Positions 6,268 to 8,915 of a stretch of DNA of 8,915 nucleotides are shown in pieces. How positions within the stretch are numbered: the stretch's first letter is position 1; every line of letters begins with the position of its first letter. This DNA is from Acidobacteriota bacterium (GTDB lineage Bacteria > Acidobacteriota > Terriglobia > Terriglobales > Acidobacteriaceae). Where the stretch lies: contig JANXQR010000740.1 in NCBI GenBank assembly GCA_025353435.1, forward strand, positions 1 to 8,915, in the 5' to 3' direction. The position numbers were made by a program, and so were the translations under genes. The notes below the pieces were generated by a model. The model saw nothing but the letters and a program-made list of their open reading frames with translations, ran no database searches and was not told the DNA's origin.

Positions 6268-7184
6268 ACGCAGTTGTTTTGGGAATTGACGGAGGCGGCA
6301 CGCGCACTCGGGCCTCCATTGTGAGCGATGAAAAGATATTGGCTTTCGCGGAGAGCGGCTCCATCAAACGGCTGCGCGTCGGAGCATCCGTGGCGGAACA
6401 GAACCTGCGCGCACTACTCGGTGAGGTTTACAAGCAGGCAGGTGTGTCTGAGGTTCGCGCCGCCTCCGCGGGCGTGGCAAGCGCCACCATGCCCGGTGTG
6501 CCGGAGTGGATCAAGGCAGTCTTTGAAGACTTCTCAGTCGGACAATCCGAAGTTGTGGGCGATGAAGTGATTGCTCTTGATGCGGCATTCAAAGGCGGTC
6601 CCGGAATCCTCCAGATTGCGGGCACTGGCACCAACTGCATTGGCCGCGCGGCTGATGGCGGACGCGAATGCGCCGGAGGGTGGAGTTCGCGATTGGGAGA
6701 TGAAGGCTCAGGCTATTGGATCGGGCTGCACGCCATTCGTCGGGCGCTCAACGCCTACGATCGCGAAGAGCCTACCCGTGTTCTCGACGTGGTGGGCGGA
6801 ATCTGGGGCACAAAGACTGTTGATGAGCTGGTGAATCTCGGCGACAGCACGCCCGGGCCCGACTTTGCGGCGCTCGCCCCTGCTATCTGCCAACTCGCGG
6901 AAAAAGGCGATGCCGTTGCGCTTGGCGTGTTGCAGCAGGCAGCCACCGATCTTGTCGGCTTCGTACTGCTGGTGCGTTCGAAATTACGCCGGAAGCACAA
7001 GCTCGAAGCGGAAGTTCCCGTGGCGTGGATCGGCAGTGTGATCGGAAAGACGCCTCTGATTCGCGAAGGTTTCTTTGCAGGGTTGCGAGCGGCTGTGCCG
7101 GATATCCCGATCCTCGATCGAGAAGTCAACGCGATTGAAGGAGCGGTCTGGCGCGCACAGCGGATGGTGCGGGACGCGAGCTGA
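6264..7184 (+). CDS. BadF/BadG/BcrA/BcrD-type ATPase, probable N-acetylglucosamine kinase
   Basis: ASKHA-fold protein resembling N-acetylglucosamine kinases of the BadF/BadG family, which phosphorylate GlcNAc or related amino sugars with ATP in the cytoplasm. The 306-residue length fits. Motifs are GIDGGGTRTR (7-16, first phosphate loop), VVGDEVIAL (97-105, with Asp100), IAGTGTN (118-124, second phosphate loop), GGWSSRLGDEGSG (138-150) and the C-terminal AWIGSVI (254-260). The start overlaps the stop of the phosphodiesterase gene (ATGA), and GGAG lies 11 bases upstream. Benzoyl-CoA reductase activator is the other branch of this family, but its Cys-based Fe-S ligands and partner subunits are not seen. 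Nearby nagA favours an amino-sugar role; the exact substrate is inferred. Confidence 0.85.
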   Translation: MNAVVLGIDGGGTRTRASIVSDEKILAFAESGSIKRLRVGASVAEQNLRALLGEVYKQAGVSEVRAASAGVASATMPGVPEWIKAVFEDFSVGQSEVVGDEVIALDAAFKGGPGILQIAGTGTNCIGRAADGGRECAGGWSSRLGDEGSGYWIGLHAIRRALNAYDREEPTRVLDVVGGIWGTKTVDELVNLGDSTPGPDFAALAPAICQLAEKGDAVALGVLQQAATDLVGFVLLVRSKLRRKHKLEAEVPVAWIGSVIGKTPLIREGFFAGLRAAVPDIPILDREVNAIEGAVWRAQRMVRDAS

Positions 7185-7191
7185 TGCATCA
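7182..7191. other. Palindrome TGATGCATCA holding both convergent stop codons
   Basis: The kinase stop TGA (7182-7184, plus) and the nagA stop TGA (7189-7191, minus) are the two ends of a perfect 10-bp palindrome. No terminator hairpin with a T-tract lies between them, so the two transcripts probably overlap at their 3' ends. Confidence 0.8.
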
Positions 7192-8349
7192 ACTGGTCAG
7201 AATCGTGCCGGCATGAATAGATGCCAACAGCGCGCCTGCGCTGTCGATGGCAACAAGGTTCGCAGGTTGGCCGACAGCGAGAGAACCGGCCTGATCGACT
7301 AACCCCGTCATTGAGGCGGGATTTGCCGTGATGGCCCGCAGGCCATCTTCCACTGTTGCGCCCGTATACGCCAGAAAATTGCACAGCGCGCGATCGAGCG
7401 TGAGCACGCTTCCGGCTAAAACGCCGTTTGCCATAGCGCGGCCATTCGCCACATCCACGGCAAACCCGCCAAGCTGATACTCCCCATCCGGCATGCCCGC
7501 GGCGCTCATGGCGTCCGTCACAAGCAGACCACGATCCGGTCCTTTGGCTTTCCACCACAGCCGCACCATCTCGGGTGCGTTGTGAATGCCGTCGCAAATC
7601 AACTCGGCAAAAATGCTGTCGGTGGTGAGCACCGTGCCCAGGATGCCAGGCTCGCGATGATCGAGCGCGCGCATTGCGTTATAGGTGTGCGTCGCGCTTG
7701 TGGCTCCAGCCGCGATTGCCGCCCGCGTTTCTGCAGCTGTTGCGTTTGAGTGGCCGACTGACACTCGCACACCGCGTGCAGTCGCGTGCGTTGCCAACTC
7801 CACAGCGCCTGGAAGTTCGGGGGCAAGCGTCATTAGTCGTACATGCCCTTCTGCAGCCTCAAACATTCGATCAAACACGGCGATGTCGGGCTTCTGGAGC
7901 AAGCCTGGCGGGTGTACGCCGCGTTTTACGTGGGACAGGAACGGCCCTTCCAGGTGGATTCCGACGGGCCAGGCCTGCGCTTCATCTGGCCCCCGGCGAA
8001 TCAGTTTGGCCAGTTGTTCGAGCGAGCTTAGCGTCGTGTCCATCGCCGCCGTTACCGTGGTTGCGAGGTAAGTCCCGGTGCCGTGCTTGGCGAGAAAAGC
8101 ACCAATCGCCTGCAGGGCATTCGGCTTTGCTTCCATCACATCGTGCCCGGCGGACCCATGAATGTGCACATCGAAGAAGGCCGGCCCCAGCGTGGCTCCT
8201 ACAAATTCACTCACTTGTGCGCCGGCAGGAATTTCGCTAGCATCCCGGGATTGAATAGCCACGATCCGGCCATCTTCCACAATCACTATCGGATGGTCGA
8301 TTACACGCTTGCCGTCCCACAACCTCTCCGCCGTGAACACCTTTTGCAT
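7189..8349 (-). CDS. nagA: N-acetylglucosamine-6-phosphate deacetylase
   Basis: Amidohydrolase converting GlcNAc-6-phosphate to glucosamine-6-phosphate and acetate in the cytoplasm. From ATG 8349 it has 386 residues, close to the E. coli enzyme. Motifs are FFDVHIHG (58-65, His62 and His64), GIHLEGPFLS (130-139, metal ligand Glu134), VSVGHSNAT (His200), THTYNAMRAL (His221), CDGIHN (His256) and VTDAMSAAG (catalytic Asp279). The frame extends upstream to GTG 8397 and ATG 8388, but the extra 13-16 residues do not look like NagA, and MQKVFTAERLWDG is the expected N-terminus. No Shine-Dalgarno site precedes 8349. Instead GATAAT ends six bases before the ATG, consistent with leaderless mRNA. It converges with the kinase gene; both stops fall inside one 10-bp palindrome. 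A GlcN-6-P deaminase is not present here. Confidence 0.94.
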   Translation of the reverse strand: MQKVFTAERLWDGKRVIDHPIVIVEDGRIVAIQSRDASEIPAGAQVSEFVGATLGPAFFDVHIHGSAGHDVMEAKPNALQAIGAFLAKHGTGTYLATTVTAAMDTTLSSLEQLAKLIRRGPDEAQAWPVGIHLEGPFLSHVKRGVHPPGLLQKPDIAVFDRMFEAAEGHVRLMTLAPELPGAVELATHATARGVRVSVGHSNATAAETRAAIAAGATSATHTYNAMRALDHREPGILGTVLTTDSIFAELICDGIHNAPEMVRLWWKAKGPDRGLLVTDAMSAAGMPDGEYQLGGFAVDVANGRAMANGVLAGSVLTLDRALCNFLAYTGATVEDGLRAITANPASMTGLVDQAGSLAVGQPANLVAIDSAGALLASIHAGTILTS

Positions 8350-8356
8350 GCGGACA

Positions 8357-8362
8357 TTATCG
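8357..8362 (-). promoter_or_regulatory. Possible -10 element for leaderless nagA transcript
   Basis: On the minus strand GATAAT is followed by GTCCGC/ATTGTCCGC-type sequence and the ATG at 8349. The last T of the hexamer is about six bases from the ATG, the spacing expected when transcription starts at the A of the start codon. No good -35 box is seen. Supports start 8349; by-eye evidence only. Confidence 0.3.
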
Positions 8363-8465
8363 CAGCCGTATCCCGCTCCGAACCGCATTAAAGGCACGCG
8401 TCATTCCGCGCGGCAATCACATCTTTGTAACGCAAACGGGAACTGGCATTTGTTAGGGTGTTGGC

Positions 8466-8915
8466 ATGACTTCGAAGGCGATTATTTCGTTCGCTGCATC
8501 GGCCGTCGCTCTCAGCGTGAATTTCCTCATCGCGCAGACCACCGATCTGCCCACCAGCAAGCAGCTTATAGGCGAGGTTCCTGGCCACCCTCAACGCCTC
8601 AATAGCCTTCCCAGTTCGATGGCGGTTTCGCCAGATCATCGCTTTATTGTGACGGTGAACGACGGCTATGGCACCTTCGAGTCGAAGTACGAACAATCGA
8701 TCGCGGTCTACGACACCCAAAGCGGCACGCTCGCCGACTTTCCCGACGACCGTACCTCTGAGCGTACCGCCAGGCAGACCCTCTACTCTGGGCTCGCCTT
8801 CAGCCGCGACGGCAGCCATCTCTACGCCAGCATGGGCTCAATAACCGATCCTACTGGCGATAAAGGGGGTGATACCGGCAATGGCATTGTCGTCTATAGC
8901 TTTGCCGGCGGCAAA
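8466..8915 (+). CDS. Secreted YncE-like beta-propeller protein, N-terminal part (runs off the window)
   Basis: The frame is open from ATG 8466 through the last base, giving 150 residues with no stop. A signal peptide is apparent (TSK, hydrophobic core to about residue 22, then A-Q), so the product is exported. Repeating strands typical of YVTN/YncE propellers follow: SSMAVSPDHRFIVTVNDG (50-67), SIAVYDTQSGTLADF (78-92) and YSGLAFSRDGSHLYAS (107-122). Acidobacteria often carry such propellers fused to a C-terminal alkaline-phosphatase-like phosphoesterase domain; whether that holds here lies beyond the window. AGGG at 8455-8458, seven bases before the ATG, is a reasonable Shine-Dalgarno site. 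The gene is divergent from nagA across about 116 bases. Confidence 0.82.
   Translation, partial: MTSKAIISFAASAVALSVNFLIAQTTDLPTSKQLIGEVPGHPQRLNSLPSSMAVSPDHRFIVTVNDGYGTFESKYEQSIAVYDTQSGTLADFPDDRTSERTARQTLYSGLAFSRDGSHLYASMGSITDPTGDKGGDTGNGIVVYSFAGGK

Overview
The window looks like ordinary chromosome from a moderately GC-rich Gram-negative bacterium, most likely an acidobacterium (Terriglobia/Koribacter-like). This is an inference from gene content: a BlaI/M56 pair whose metalloprotease ends in glycine-bearing heptad repeats, a secreted NPP-type phosphodiesterase coupled to a BadF-type sugar kinase, and the start of a YncE-like beta-propeller gene. Weak or absent Shine-Dalgarno sites fit but do not prove it. 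No rRNA, tRNA, CRISPR array, insertion sequence or phage gene is visible. Genes are tightly packed, and the longest gap is about 190 bases.

Layout: (1) 2-997 (+) is the 3' part of topA, carrying five zinc-ribbon modules and then a Lys/Ala/Pro-rich tail. Its frame is broken once, by TGA at 485-487, exactly where the first Cys of the third ribbon is expected. Coding continues in the same frame to TAA at 995-997. A good hairpin terminator follows at 1016-1047. (2) 1175-2101 (+) is a monofunctional proline dehydrogenase. (3) A hairpin at 2116-2141 lies between convergent genes. (4) 2169-4708 (-) is a two-gene blaI-blaR1-like operon with an ATGA overlap and an inverted-repeat operator directly before blaI. 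(5) 4903-7184 (+) is a secreted nucleotide pyrophosphatase/phosphodiesterase followed, through an ATGA overlap, by a BadF/N-acetylglucosamine-kinase-like protein. (6) 7189-8349 (-) is nagA, convergent with the kinase and only four bases away. (7) 8466-8915 (+) is the signal-peptide-bearing start of a beta-propeller protein cut by the window edge.

How the genes fit together: the kinase and NagA could form a short amino-sugar salvage route (GlcNAc to GlcNAc-6-P to GlcN-6-P), with the phosphodiesterase working on phosphate esters outside the cytoplasm. BlaI and the M56 protease form a self-regulated sense-and-cleave switch, but the usual beta-lactam-binding sensor is absent and a Pro/Ala linker plus coiled coil takes its place, so the signal is unknown.

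The most notable observation is the in-frame UGA at a zinc-ligand Cys codon of topA. The downstream frame stays intact for 169 codons with the expected Cys pattern, has no in-frame ATG before the tail, and begins with the leaky context UGAC and a small bSECIS-like hairpin. Possible explanations are selenocysteine insertion, UGA read as Cys by a suppressor tRNA, simple readthrough, a recent nonsense mutation, or a sequencing error. The sequence alone cannot decide between them.
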